This document shows, one piece after another, positions 18,579 through 27,379 of a stretch of DNA of 64,000 nt. The notes beneath the pieces are model-generated. The model did no database searches, was not told where the DNA came from, and saw nothing but the letters and a program-made list of their open reading frames with translations. Origin of the DNA: Ornithinibacillus massiliensis (GTDB lineage: Bacteria > Bacillota > Bacilli > Bacillales > Amphibacillaceae); assembly GCF_018310345.1 (NCBI RefSeq), contig NZ_JAGXBY010000008.1:27047-91046 (forward strand). Direction: 5' to 3'. Both the position numbers and the translations under genes were made by a program. Numbering within the stretch: the first letter of the stretch is position 1; each line of letters starts with the position of its first letter.

Positions 18579-19187
18579 ATGAAAGATTCCCCTACTAAAC
18601 GAAAAGTAGTTGAGGCTGCTTCCTCCCTTTTTTATCAAAAAGGATTCCATGGTACTTCTGTTCGTGACATCGCAGAAAAAGCCTCTGTTAATGTTTCCTC
18701 TATAAGCTACTACTTTAAAGGAAAGCAGGGACTATTAGAGTATGCTGTCTCACGTTATTACGAAGAATATTTAGCAATCATTGAAGCAACTCTAGAAGAA
18801 TCAGGTGATGATACCCCTAATGAAAAATTGAAAAAATTAATACATAAGATTATACAATATAAACATAGTAACCTACAATTATCCTGCTTTATACATCGTG
18901 AATTATCCATGGATTCTGTGTTTGTTCGTGAAATGGTTGTTACCTACTTAGCGAAAGAAAATTTCATTATTGGAAATGCATTCTCCGCTGTAGTTAAAGG
19001 AAGTAACGCAGATAAACAAAAATTAGATCGGCAATTTTTACTGATGCAATTAAAAGGTATGCTTGTAACACCTTATGTTTTACATAATGAATGGCGGAGT
19101 CAGGTCGTAGGGGATTATTCGCATTCATTATTTGTTACCAAATATGTTCAGACCATTCATCAATGGATTGATTATATAACCCGATAA
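18579..19187 (+). CDS. refZ: RefZ, TetR-family FtsZ/division-site regulator
   Basis: 202 residues. The ATG at 18579 follows AAAGGAG with 9-nt spacing; an upstream TTG would overlap the ribosome site. The N-terminal TetR helix-turn-helix is GFHGTSVRDIAEKASVNVSSISYYFKGK. The ligand-free-looking helical C-terminus matches RefZ in length. B. subtilis RefZ (YttP) binds motifs flanking the origin and helps position FtsZ during sporulation; it lies in the same dgcP-ytsP-refZ-ezrA neighbourhood. The symbol rests on synteny and length. Confidence 0.82.
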   Translation: MKDSPTKRKVVEAASSLFYQKGFHGTSVRDIAEKASVNVSSISYYFKGKQGLLEYAVSRYYEEYLAIIEATLEESGDDTPNEKLKKLIHKIIQYKHSNLQLSCFIHRELSMDSVFVREMVVTYLAKENFIIGNAFSAVVKGSNADKQKLDRQFLLMQLKGMLVTPYVLHNEWRSQVVGDYSHSLFVTKYVQTIHQWIDYITR

Positions 19188-19195
19188 GAAAGGAA

Positions 19196-19541
19196 AAGAG
19201 GCTGGGACAAAAGTAAAACAAAGGTAGTAAAAAAAGAACAATCACCACATTAGCCCAGGAAATATACGGAGACTCCTGTGGGAGGAAAGGCATCGGTGAG
19301 ACCCCAGGAGAGCGTTAGCTCTGAGGAGGCTCACCAGCCACCCGACGGTAAAGAAGACACTGCGAGGTCTCTTCGAGCAGTTGTCGCACTTATACTGTGA
19401 TAAAGTGTAAAGAAGACACAGCGAGGCCTTTTCGAGCAGCTGTCGCCCCTGTTCTGGAAGCAACCGCAGGTATATTTCCAGGGCGGGTTTGATGCGTTCG
19501 GTTTATCCTATGTTAGAAATAGTTTTGTCCCAGCCTTTTTT
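19196..19541. repeat. Large intergenic inverted repeat, copy B (with internal tandem duplication)
   Basis: The ends gaggctgggacaaaa (19198-19212) and ttttgtcccagcc (19523-19535), the latter followed by T7, are inverted repeats. The nested pair is ccaggaaatatac with gtatatttccagg. The centre carries two copies of a ~52-nt unit (from 19349 and from 19408, period 59) that is single in copy A. It starts 9 nt after the refZ stop, so it is probably its terminator. Confidence 0.88.
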
Positions 19542-19597
19542 CATTCTAGTGTAGCTAAAAATTTGAAGGAATTATATAACTACTCACATAATCTGAC

Positions 19598-19626
19598 AAA
19601 AAATCACTTTTTTAATTGATTTTTTT
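19598..19626 (+). terminator. Terminator-like AT hairpin upstream of ezrA
   Basis: aaaaaatca (19598-19606) and tgatttttt (19617-19625) form a 9-bp A/T-rich stem ending in T. It may back up the termination by copy B. Confidence 0.4.
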
Positions 19627-19743
19627 AGCCAAAAATCGCGGATACATGGTATTATAATGATTATAGAAAAATAGCTTTACATGATAAGAGAATCATTTTT
19701 ATATAAAGGAATTTCTTCTTGGGATTTTTTAGGGGGCTTTACT

Positions 19744-21429
19744 ATGGAATATATTATTGGAATTGTACTTGTCATAATCGCACTAATTATTATAAGCCTT
19801 ATTATGAGAAAGAGAATTTATGATTTAGTTGACCGTCTAGAGGGCTGGAAGCTCGATGTCATGAACAGAAATGTATCTGCGCAGTTAACAAGAATTAAAG
19901 CGTTAAATCTATCTGGTGAGACGCAAGACCGATTCGAATCTTGGAAGGAACGATGGGATTATATTCTTTCAAAATCGCTTCCAGATATTGAAGAATATTT
20001 ATTCGATGCTGAAGAGGCCGCGGACCGATTCCGTTTCTCGAACGCAAAGAAGATTCTGCGAAAAACGGAGCAGAGCTTACAAACAATTGAAAAAGATATT
20101 GATAAAATTCTTATTGAATTAGATGCATTAGTTGAATCAGAAGAAACAAGTCGTAAAGAAGTGGAAAATATTCAACCCGCAATTAAGCAGTTACGTAAGA
20201 AAATTGCACAGAATAGATTCCAATATGGAAAAGCGGAGTTGCGTTTTGAAGTAGAGATTGACGAACTAGCAGAGATGCTAAATCAATACCACGAACTAGT
20301 GGATTTAGGGAATTATACTGAGGCGAAAGAATTGGTAGACTCCCTAAAAGAACGTCTAGATTTACTTACAGTCGAAATGGAAGAATTTCCAGAAATATAT
20401 CGAGCATGTAAACAGGACATTCCTGCCCAAATAGATGATTTATATGCTGGAATTAAAGAGATGAAAGAAGAAGGATTCCGCATTGATCATCTAGGGTTTG
20501 AAAATGAATTACAAGGGTACCAACAGCGACTTTTAGATTGTGTTATCGCACTAGAAAAGGGAACATCAACAGAAGCGAGAACCTTAATGAAAGAGGTTGA
20601 AGATCGTATTCAGGAAATGTATCAATTGTTGGAGAAAGAAGCAATTGCCAAAAATTATATGGAGACACAAGTTCCAAGCTACCAAAAGTCAGTAGAAGAA
20701 ATTGCGGCATCTTTTGAAGAAACGAAATCAGAGGTTGACTTATTGAAGCAAACGTATTATTTTGATGATCAAGATATGGAAAAATATCTATCATTGGAAA
20801 AGAGTATTGGACAGCTGCAAAAAATATTCGATGAAGTTGTAGAAGGTCTAGAAGAGGATGATATGCCTCATTCAGAGCTTCGAACACAGCTGGAAACTGG
20901 ATTTAATCAGTTAGAAGAGCTTTTTGAAAAGCATCATGATTTTAAAGCAAGTATTTATAACATGAGGAAAGACGAGATAGAAGCGAAAGAAAAATTAGCT
21001 GATATCCGTGAACAAATTAATGAGACGAACCGCAAGATTAAAAAGAGTAATATTCCTGGAGTACCAAATTTTATTTGGAATTCAATGGACGAAGCTTTAG
21101 AGAAAAGTAATCATGTATTAAAAACATTGGAGAAAAGTCCTTTAGATATTGCTGAAGTACAGCGCTCATTAACAGCAGCTAAAGCAGCAGTGGATTTATT
21201 GGTAGAGCAAACGGAAGTCATGGTAGATCAAGCTCGTTTAACTGAACAAGTTATACAGTATGCTAACCGTTACAGAAGTAAATACCCATTGCTTGCTGCG
21301 AAGCTATTAGAAGCAGAAAATTTATTTAGAAGTTATGAATATGAAGTAGCATTGGAACAGGCTGCTAAAGCACTTGAAGAAGTGGAGCCTGGTGCGTTAA
21401 AGCGAATTGAAGAACATCAATTAATATAA
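19744..21429 (+). CDS. ezrA: Septation ring formation regulator EzrA
   Basis: 561 residues, matching B. subtilis EzrA. The start at 19744 follows AGGGGG; the frame extends 21 codons upstream without a ribosome site. One N-terminal membrane helix (~2-22, MEYIIGIVLVIIALIIISLI) is followed by RKRIYDLVDRLEGWKLDVMN and long coiled coils to the end, the spectrin-like repeats of the family. EzrA sits on the inner membrane, binds FtsZ, restricts extra Z-rings and joins septal wall synthesis. In B. subtilis it neighbours the same genes. Confidence 0.96.
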   Translation: MEYIIGIVLVIIALIIISLIMRKRIYDLVDRLEGWKLDVMNRNVSAQLTRIKALNLSGETQDRFESWKERWDYILSKSLPDIEEYLFDAEEAADRFRFSNAKKILRKTEQSLQTIEKDIDKILIELDALVESEETSRKEVENIQPAIKQLRKKIAQNRFQYGKAELRFEVEIDELAEMLNQYHELVDLGNYTEAKELVDSLKERLDLLTVEMEEFPEIYRACKQDIPAQIDDLYAGIKEMKEEGFRIDHLGFENELQGYQQRLLDCVIALEKGTSTEARTLMKEVEDRIQEMYQLLEKEAIAKNYMETQVPSYQKSVEEIAASFEETKSEVDLLKQTYYFDDQDMEKYLSLEKSIGQLQKIFDEVVEGLEEDDMPHSELRTQLETGFNQLEELFEKHHDFKASIYNMRKDEIEAKEKLADIREQINETNRKIKKSNIPGVPNFIWNSMDEALEKSNHVLKTLEKSPLDIAEVQRSLTAAKAAVDLLVEQTEVMVDQARLTEQVIQYANRYRSKYPLLAAKLLEAENLFRSYEYEVALEQAAKALEEVEPGALKRIEEHQLI

Positions 21430-21448
21430 AAAATAAGAATGGTCAGTG

Positions 21449-21496
21449 AGGCTGCTTTATGGAAAGAGATTTCCTAAAGACAGCCTTCCGTTTTGT
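21449..21496 (+). terminator. Terminator of ezrA
   Basis: aggctg...tttatggaaa pairs with tttcc-taaag...cagcct (to 21486), an interrupted stem of about 16 bp, followed by a modest T-rich stretch. Confidence 0.6.
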
Positions 21497-21639
21497 GTTT
21501 GGTATGGAGTTAAGATAAGATTAAAATCTTTCACGTTATTGGAAGTTTTTCTATAATGATATTTTGGGATTAAATACGATATGAGTTGTTATAAGCAGCT
21601 CTCATGTTGCAATAAAAAGTGATAAAAGGAGGATTTTTC

Positions 21640-22779
21640 ATGATATATCTAGATAATAGTGCAACCACGAAACCACATCCAGAAGTATTACAAAGTTTTC
21701 AACAGGTATCAACCAGTTTCTTTGCAAATCCTTCTTCTATCCATATCCTTGGTGGAGAGACGGAGAAACTTCTACTAAAATCGAAGGAACAAGCTGCGAA
21801 TCTTCTGAACGTATATGAGGATGAAATTATCTTCACATCAGGTGGTACAGAAGGGAATAATATTGCCATTAAGGGAATAGCATTACAGCATCAAGGGCGA
21901 GGTAAGCATATCATTACCTCTGAAATTGAACATCCTTCTGTCTATGAGGCATGTAAAAGTTTAGAAGCGCTAGGGTTTCAAATAACCTATTTACCTGTAA
22001 ATGAAACTGGTGTTGTGTCTGTTGAAGATGTAAAACGTGCGATTCAACCGGATACAATTTTAATTAGTATTATGCATGTTAATAACGAAATTGGTTCCAT
22101 TCAACCCATAAAAGAAATTGGTGAAATTGCTAAAAACCATCCAAAGCTCTTCTTCCATGTGGATCATGTTCAGGGCTTAGGGAAGGTGCCGATTACCCTT
22201 TCTAATAGTGGAATTGACTTGTGTACGATGTCAGGACATAAAATCCATGGACTCAAAGGTACTGGTATCCTGTATAAGCGTAGAGGTGTAAAGCTATTTC
22301 CTTTATTCCACGGTGGAGACCAAGAGCTAAAAATCCGCTCTGGGACAGAAAATCTAGCTGGTGCGGTGGCGTTTGTAAAAGCACTACGTCTGATTAAAGA
22401 AAGACAAGTGAGGGATTCGGAGAAATTATTCCAATTAAACCTTTATTTACGTCAGGAATTAGGAGAAATAGAGGAGGTCGTTATTAATTCTTCTGAGCAG
22501 GCTGCACCACATATCCTGAACTTTTCAATTCCTGGATTAAAACCTGAGGTAATGATTCATACTTTAGGAAAGCAAGGGATATTTATTTCAACAAAATCCG
22601 CATGTTCGTCTAAAGATTTAGATGAAAGTAGAATTGTAAAGGCATGTGGATTCTCGCAAGATAGGGCGAAATCGGCATTACGTGTTAGTCTTTCCTATGA
22701 CAATACAATGGACGAAATAAAAACGTTTATTCATAAACTGAAAGAAGCAATAAACCAACTAAAAGAAGTAATGGAGTAG
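21640..22779 (+). CDS. nifZ: Cysteine desulfurase (NifS family) partner of ThiI
   Basis: 379 residues. The start at 21640 follows AAAGGAGG. This is a PLP enzyme with HVDHVQGLGK, the PLP lysine in TMSGHKIHGLKGTG, and the persulfide cysteine in the loop STKSACSSKDLDE. The gene lies 6 nt before thiI. In B. subtilis the paired NifZ supplies sulfur to ThiI for 4-thiouridine in tRNA, and the same pairing here supports that job rather than general Fe-S assembly. Confidence 0.92.
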   Translation: MIYLDNSATTKPHPEVLQSFQQVSTSFFANPSSIHILGGETEKLLLKSKEQAANLLNVYEDEIIFTSGGTEGNNIAIKGIALQHQGRGKHIITSEIEHPSVYEACKSLEALGFQITYLPVNETGVVSVEDVKRAIQPDTILISIMHVNNEIGSIQPIKEIGEIAKNHPKLFFHVDHVQGLGKVPITLSNSGIDLCTMSGHKIHGLKGTGILYKRRGVKLFPLFHGGDQELKIRSGTENLAGAVAFVKALRLIKERQVRDSEKLFQLNLYLRQELGEIEEVVINSSEQAAPHILNFSIPGLKPEVMIHTLGKQGIFISTKSACSSKDLDESRIVKACGFSQDRAKSALRVSLSYDNTMDEIKTFIHKLKEAINQLKEVME

Positions 22780-22785
22780 ATAATA

Positions 22786-23988
22786 ATGGAATTTGATCAT
22801 ATATTAATTCGCTACGGAGAACTAGCGTTAAAAGGTAAGAATCGTAAACTATTTGTAGAAAAGTTACAACAAAACATTCGTCATAAATTAATGGATTATC
22901 CAGAAGTAAAAGTGAAAAGAACCCAAGGGAGAATGTTTATCCTATTAAATGGAGAAGATCCACAACCTATTATGGAGAAGGTTAAGCATATCTTCGGAAT
23001 TCATAGCCTAAGTTTAGCGATAAAAGTGGAAAATGAATTGGAAAGCATTAAAGAAGCTGCTTTATATGCGTTGACAAATGCAGAAGAAGTGAAAAAATTT
23101 AAAGTTACTGTAAAACGTATTAATAAAGGATTTCCAGTACGATCTCAAGAATTGAATCAAATCTTAGGCGGACATCTCTTAAGCCATACCGATTCATATA
23201 CGGTAGATGTACACAACCCAGATTTAGAAGTAAAAGTAGAAATACGCCAAGAAGCTACTTACATTTCTTCAAGTGTTGTACGAGGTGCAGGGGGACTTCC
23301 AGTAGGAACCTCTGGTAAGACGCTATTACTGTTATCCGGAGGAATAGACAGTCCAGTTGCAGGCTATCTTGCGATGAAGCGTGGTGTTGAGATTGAAGCA
23401 ATTCATTTCCATTCGCCACCATTTACAAGTGAACGAGCAAAGCAAAAGGTGTTGGATTTAACAGAAAAATTAGCAAGCTTTGGTCCAAGTATTAAAATCC
23501 ATATCGTTCCGTTTACGAAGCTTCAACAAAAAATATTCCAAGAAACACCTGATGGATACGGCATGACGGTAATGAGAAGGATGATGTTACGCATTAGTGA
23601 AAGAGTGTCTCAAAAGGAAGGTATCCTTTCCATGACAACGGGTGAAAATTTAGGTCAAGTAGCAAGTCAAACAATGACTAGTATGAATACGATTAATGAG
23701 GTTACAAATTATCCGATTATAAGACCGTTAATAACAATGGATAAAGATGAAATCATAGAGATTTCAAAAAACATTGATACCTTTGATATTTCAATAAGAC
23801 CTTACGAAGATTGCTGTACTATCTTTGTACCAAAAGCACCGAAAACAAAACCTAAACGAGATCGCGTGAACTATTTTGAATCTAAGTTTGATTATGAGGA
23901 TTTAATTCAAGAAGCAATCGATGGTATAGAAGTCGTAAGAATTACCGATAAGAAGAAAGCAGAGGATGCTTTTGAAGGTTTATTTTAA
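22786..23988 (+). CDS. thiI: tRNA 4-thiouridine synthase ThiI
   Basis: 400 residues. An N-terminal ferredoxin-like and THUMP domain (~1-165) is followed by a PP-loop ATPase domain (LLLLSGGIDSPVAGYLAMKRG, residues ~180-200). There is no C-terminal rhodanese domain, as is usual in Bacilli, where the cysteine desulfurase next door hands sulfur over directly. It makes s4U8 in tRNA and can serve thiamine synthesis. A GGAG ribosome site lies inside the end of nifZ, so translation is coupled. Confidence 0.95.
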   Translation: MEFDHILIRYGELALKGKNRKLFVEKLQQNIRHKLMDYPEVKVKRTQGRMFILLNGEDPQPIMEKVKHIFGIHSLSLAIKVENELESIKEAALYALTNAEEVKKFKVTVKRINKGFPVRSQELNQILGGHLLSHTDSYTVDVHNPDLEVKVEIRQEATYISSSVVRGAGGLPVGTSGKTLLLLSGGIDSPVAGYLAMKRGVEIEAIHFHSPPFTSERAKQKVLDLTEKLASFGPSIKIHIVPFTKLQQKIFQETPDGYGMTVMRRMMLRISERVSQKEGILSMTTGENLGQVASQTMTSMNTINEVTNYPIIRPLITMDKDEIIEISKNIDTFDISIRPYEDCCTIFVPKAPKTKPKRDRVNYFESKFDYEDLIQEAIDGIEVVRITDKKKAEDAFEGLF

Positions 23989-24027
23989 CCAGTAGTATAT
24001 TTAGCAACACTTACCAATTAATAATAT

Positions 24028-24057
24028 GAATGTTTCACCTCTAATACGCACATTATA
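24028..24057 (+). promoter_or_regulatory. Sigma-G-type promoter of the ssp gene
   Basis: GAATG (24028-24032) and CATTATA (24051-24057) with an 18-bp spacer fit the forespore sigma-G consensus remembered as GHATR-N18-CATWHTA. Confidence 0.7.
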
Positions 24058-24081
24058 AGTGTACCAAGGAGGTGAAATACC

Positions 24082-24291
24082 ATGGCAAACAACAATAGCA
24101 ACAATTCTAACCAATTACTTGTACCTGGTGCTGAACAAGCGCTAGAACAAATGAAGTATGAGATTGCTCAAGAATTTGGTGTTCAACTTGGTGCTGATAC
24201 AACTTCTCGTGCTAACGGTTCCGTTGGTGGAGAAATCACAAAACGTCTTGTTCAAATGGCTGAACAACAGTTTGGTGGATTTAACGGTTAA
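24082..24291 (+). CDS. Alpha/beta-type small acid-soluble spore protein
   Basis: 69 residues, family length, with [33 protein letters not shown]. The EIA sequence is the GPR protease cut site used at germination. These proteins coat and protect spore DNA. The ribosome site AAGGAGGTG is strong and a sigma-G promoter lies upstream. Position after thiI matches B. subtilis sspA. Several ssp paralogues are expected per genome, so the exact symbol is left blank. Confidence 0.96.
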   Translation: MANNNSNNSNQLLVPGAEQALEQMKYEIAQEFGVQLGADTTSRANGSVGGEITKRLVQMAEQQFGGFNG

Positions 24292-24316
24292 TACTAATTA
24301 AATAGTTTAAATGGCT

Positions 24317-24352
24317 GAGGACCATTCTCTACCCGAGGATGGTCCTCTTTAT
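24317..24352 (+). terminator. Terminator of the ssp gene
   Basis: A 9-bp perfect stem gaggaccat (24317-24325) with atggtcctc (24339-24347) is followed by a T-rich stretch. Confidence 0.85.
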
Positions 24353-24419
24353 ATTTGTTTATGCATAAAAAATGGAAACTTGTGGCAAACTATCGTTATT
24401 AAATCGTGGAGATGGAAGC

Positions 24420-25022
24420 ATGGCTTGGATAATTACTGCGCTTGTAATATGTATCATCGTAATACTACTTCTTATCCTAAATGTGAAGGTACGAGTTTAT
24501 TATCGATATCAAACAACGAATCATTTTATGACAGTGGATATATATTATATCCGACTACGAATCATCCATCGGAAACTGGTTTTAAATGACCAGCCTCAAA
24601 AAGAAAAAACGTCTATCCTAGACATACTCGAAGAAATGGATTTGGAAGATTACAAAGACATGAAGCAAGTCGTACAAACCGTAATCCCTTCGTTCAAAGA
24701 AATGAAGAAGATAATCAAAATGATGATGAAAAGTATTGTCATCCATCAATTATCATGGAGAACGGATTTTGGTACTGGTGATGCCGCTTCAACTGGCATT
24801 ATGTCTGGGGGGGTCTGGATGATGAAAGGAACAGTTGTTAGCTTTTTTCATGAATTATCTAACCTAAGCTGCCAACCGAAACTATCGGTCACACCCCATT
24901 TTCAACAAAGAGGACTATATTCTGAAATAGATTGCATTGTATCTATCCGATTAGGAAAAGCTATTCACACCGGGTTACGTTTATTACGAAATAGTAATTT
25001 TAACAAGGAAATATATACTTAG
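24420..25022 (+). CDS. ytfI: YtfI-like DUF2953 protein
   Basis: 200 residues from an ATG at 24420 behind GGAG; the frame is open 16 codons further but lacks a ribosome site. A single N-terminal membrane helix (~3-20, WIITALVICIIVILLLILNV) is followed by a beta-rich domain with RIIHRKLVLND and WRTDFGTGDAASTGIMSGGVW. This matches DUF2953, found beside gerW in Bacilli and probably a sporulation protein. The biochemical role is unknown. Confidence 0.85.
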   Translation: MAWIITALVICIIVILLLILNVKVRVYYRYQTTNHFMTVDIYYIRLRIIHRKLVLNDQPQKEKTSILDILEEMDLEDYKDMKQVVQTVIPSFKEMKKIIKMMMKSIVIHQLSWRTDFGTGDAASTGIMSGGVWMMKGTVVSFFHELSNLSCQPKLSVTPHFQQRGLYSEIDCIVSIRLGKAIHTGLRLLRNSNFNKEIYT

Positions 25023-25050
25023 ACAAGCAAATTTATAAAGGAGGATAACA

Positions 25051-25608
25051 ATGGAGGAACATCCGATTCAAGGTCTTATGACGACAGCTATGGAAAGTTT
25101 AAAGGATATGGTAGAGGTCAATACAATAATTGGTGATCCTATTGAATCTCCAGATGGAAGTGTCATTATTCCAGTGTCAAAAGTAGGGTTTGGATTCGCT
25201 GCAGGTGGAAGTGAATTTGTACCAAGTGATTCTGGCTCCGGATCTGGGGGAGATAGCGATAGTACTAGTAGTGAAGCGGTATTCCCATTTGGCGGTGGTA
25301 GTGGTGGTGGTGTATCGATTACACCGGTAGCCTTCCTAATTGTAAATCATAAAGGAATTAAAATGGTACACCTCGATCAGAACACCCATATCTATGAAAA
25401 GCTAATAGACTTTGCTCCAAAAGCTGTTGAAAAAATTCAGCAGCTACTAAAAGAGAGTAGCCAAAATAAAGGGCAAGGATCCAAAGAGAAACAAAAGAGT
25501 AATGTAACGAAAGATAGTGGAGAGAAGAATGATAAAGACGTGGATGAAAACAAGCAATCTGGGGATAAAAAGAAAGAATCTGATGAAGCATCAATCTACG
25601 ATATTTAA
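25051..25608 (+). CDS. gerW: GerW family sporulation/germination protein
   Basis: 185 residues. The conserved core (~1-130) includes MVEVNTIIGDPIESPDGSVI, VSKVGFGFAAGGSEF, a Gly/Ser-rich loop and VSITPVAFLIVNHKGIKM. B. subtilis GerW (YtfJ) is needed for SleB function in germination, from memory. Here the protein carries a Lys/Glu/Asp/Ser-rich tail of ~45 residues after ~140 that makes it longer than the ~150-residue B. subtilis form. It follows ytfI by 28 nt and is likely co-transcribed. Confidence 0.92.
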   Translation: MEEHPIQGLMTTAMESLKDMVEVNTIIGDPIESPDGSVIIPVSKVGFGFAAGGSEFVPSDSGSGSGGDSDSTSSEAVFPFGGGSGGGVSITPVAFLIVNHKGIKMVHLDQNTHIYEKLIDFAPKAVEKIQQLLKESSQNKGQGSKEKQKSNVTKDSGEKNDKDVDENKQSGDKKKESDEASIYDI

Positions 25609-25611
25609 GAC

Positions 25612-25648
25612 AATGGCGATTCTTTTCTTGGAAATCGCCATTTTATTC
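25612..25648 (+). terminator. Terminator of gerW
   Basis: aatggcgat (25612-25620) and atcgccatt (25634-25642) form a perfect 9-bp stem followed by TTTATT. Confidence 0.85.
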
Positions 25649-25688
25649 TACTATAATAGAAATAAGTCTATGGAATAGGAGGAAGAAA

Positions 25689-26189
25689 ATGGTTAATGTT
25701 ACGTTTAAACAAGAGCCAGTTACATTAGTAGGAAACGAATTAAAGGTCGGGGATCAAGCTCCAGATTTTAAGGTCCTTACGAATGACTTAGAAGAAAAAT
25801 CACTAGCAGATTACAAAGGGAAGATTAAATTAATAAGTGTCGTCCCATCGGTTGATACGGGTGTTTGCTCAATACAAACAAATCGTTTTAATGCAGAGGC
25901 GCAAAAGCTAGAAAATGTACATGTTCTAACGGTGAGTATGGATTTACCTTTCGCTCAAAAGCGCTGGCGTGAAGTGAATAATGTAGAAAGTCTTCAATTA
26001 CTTTCTGATCATCGTGATGCAGATTTTGGTGAAAAATATGGCGTTTTAATAAAAGAACTTCGTCTTCTTGCTCGTTCTATATTTGTAGTAGATTCCAGTG
26101 ATAAGGTTACATATGTTGAATATGTTCCTGAAGTGTCAGACCATCCTGACTACGATAAAGCACTAGAAGCGGCTAAACAGGCAGAATAA
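25689..26189 (+). CDS. tpx: Thiol peroxidase Tpx lacking the resolving cysteine
   Basis: 166 residues, standard length, with an ATG behind AGGAGG. The peroxidatic site is PSVDTGVCSIQTNRF (Cys60), and LLARSIFVVD is typical of Tpx. In E. coli and B. subtilis the second cysteine (about position 95) follows FAQ-x-R-(W/F); here that site reads FAQKRWREV with Arg94, and Cys60 is the only cysteine in the protein. The Arg codon CGT is one transition from TGT. The enzyme would have to work as a one-Cys peroxiredoxin with an outside thiol. Position between gerW and ytxK matches B. subtilis. Confidence 0.93.
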   Translation: MVNVTFKQEPVTLVGNELKVGDQAPDFKVLTNDLEEKSLADYKGKIKLISVVPSVDTGVCSIQTNRFNAEAQKLENVHVLTVSMDLPFAQKRWREVNNVESLQLLSDHRDADFGEKYGVLIKELRLLARSIFVVDSSDKVTYVEYVPEVSDHPDYDKALEAAKQAE

Positions 26190-26194
26190 AGTAT

Positions 26195-26272
26195 GAAAAA
26201 GTCTCCCGCTATAGGTATTGATTCCCAAAGATTCTTACATTGGGGTTATACCTTAATAAGGGGACTTTTTTT
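26195..26272 (+). terminator. Terminator of tpx
   Basis: A long branched hairpin: outer stem gaaaaagtctccc with ggggactttttt, inner stem ataggtat with ataccttat, ending in T7. Confidence 0.75.
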
Positions 26273-26380
26273 CATTAATCTTAAGTGAAATAAAAATCTT
26301 CTGTCTAAATCATTATCTTGTACAGGGTGTGCTGCATCTGATACAATATAACGGGTCTCAATGGAACGGAGGATTATAAT

Positions 26381-27379
26381 ATGGAAAAAACAAAGGTTGA
26401 AAACTTGTTTGAATGGATGGATGAGACTACCCAAGTCATTGAACAACATTTAAATGAGCCCTATCTGGATAGTTTAGTTCTGGCATTAGAAACACTCTAT
26501 TATCAGAGTCCGGAAGAATCGATGGATGATATCCTCACACATAAACTGAATACAGCATTAGAACGCATTCAGTTGAACGACTATCATTCTGATGATATAC
26601 GCAAAGCTATTCAGTTTGCCGTGTTAAAAGGAATGAAGGATAAGACACAACAGCAGCATCTGATTACCCCAGAAGCTGTCTCGTTACTTGTAGGTTATCT
26701 CGTTCAAAAATTAGTCAAAAGTGAAACGTTACGTATATTTGATCCAGCTTCAGGCACTGGTAATATGCTCACAACCGTTATATCACAATTAGATACATCA
26801 GTTGAGGCTTACGCTAGTGAAGTGGATCCAACTTTAATACAATTAGCATTAATTAGTGCTAATTTACAAAAAACACCTATTGAATTTTTCCATCAGGATA
26901 GCCTAAGACCCTTCTTATTAGATCCAGTAGATTTAATTGTCTCGGACTTGCCTGTAGGGTATTATCCAGACGACATTCGTGCAGCAAGCTATGAATTGAA
27001 AGCAAAAGAAGGTCATTCTTTCAGTCACCATTTGTTTATCGAGCAAAGTTTAAATTATACAAAACATGGTGGCCATTTAGTATTGATGGTACCGAACTTC
27101 ATTTTTGAGAGTGAAGGAAAGGACGAGCTACATGCTTTCATTCAAAAACATGCCCATATCGTTGGGGTAGTTCAGCTACCGGAAAGTGCTTTTAAATCTA
27201 AGAAAAATGCTAAATTCATATTAATCTTGCAGAAGAAGGGGAAAAATACAGAGGGACCGAAGCAACCATTATTAGTACAACTTCCTTCGTTGAAAAACAC
27301 TAGTGCGATGGAGGATGTCTTAAGTAAAATGAATAATTGGTTTAAAGATTACCATAACAACAGGAGTGAACAAAATTGA
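26381..27379 (+). CDS. ytxK: YtxK, class I N6-adenine-type methyltransferase
   Basis: 332 residues. The SAM-binding motif is [16 protein letters not shown] (~125-140). The catalytic-loop equivalent of NPPF reads [10 protein letters not shown], in a protein related to HsdM methylases but without a target-recognition partner. A helical N-terminal domain precedes the fold. The substrate is not known to me; YtxK is a conserved Bacillus protein in an operon with ackA. The stop codon overlaps the ackA start by 4 nt (TTGA). No restriction gene is near, so a restriction-modification role is unlikely. Confidence 0.9.
   Translation: MEKTKVENLFEWMDETTQVIEQHLNEPYLDSLVLALETLYYQSPEESMDDILTHKLNTALERIQLNDYHSDDIRKAIQFAVLKGMKDKTQQQHLITPEAVSLLVGYLVQKLVKSETLRIFDPASGTGNMLTTVISQLDTSVEAYASEVDPTLIQLALISANLQKTPIEFFHQDSLRPFLLDPVDLIVSDLPVGYYPDDIRAASYELKAKEGHSFSHHLFIEQSLNYTKHGGHLVLMVPNFIFESEGKDELHAFIQKHAHIVGVVQLPESAFKSKKNAKFILILQKKGKNTEGPKQPLLVQLPSLKNTSAMEDVLSKMNNWFKDYHNNRSEQN

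Noticed and set aside
19242..19463. 73-codon minus-strand frame inside repeat copy B
   Set aside because: It lies wholly in the inverted repeat, has no ribosome site, and the composition follows the repeat.
26381..27379. Restriction-modification methylase
   Set aside because: No specificity or nuclease gene is near, the NPPF motif is altered, and the gene matches the conserved YtxK of Bacillus.
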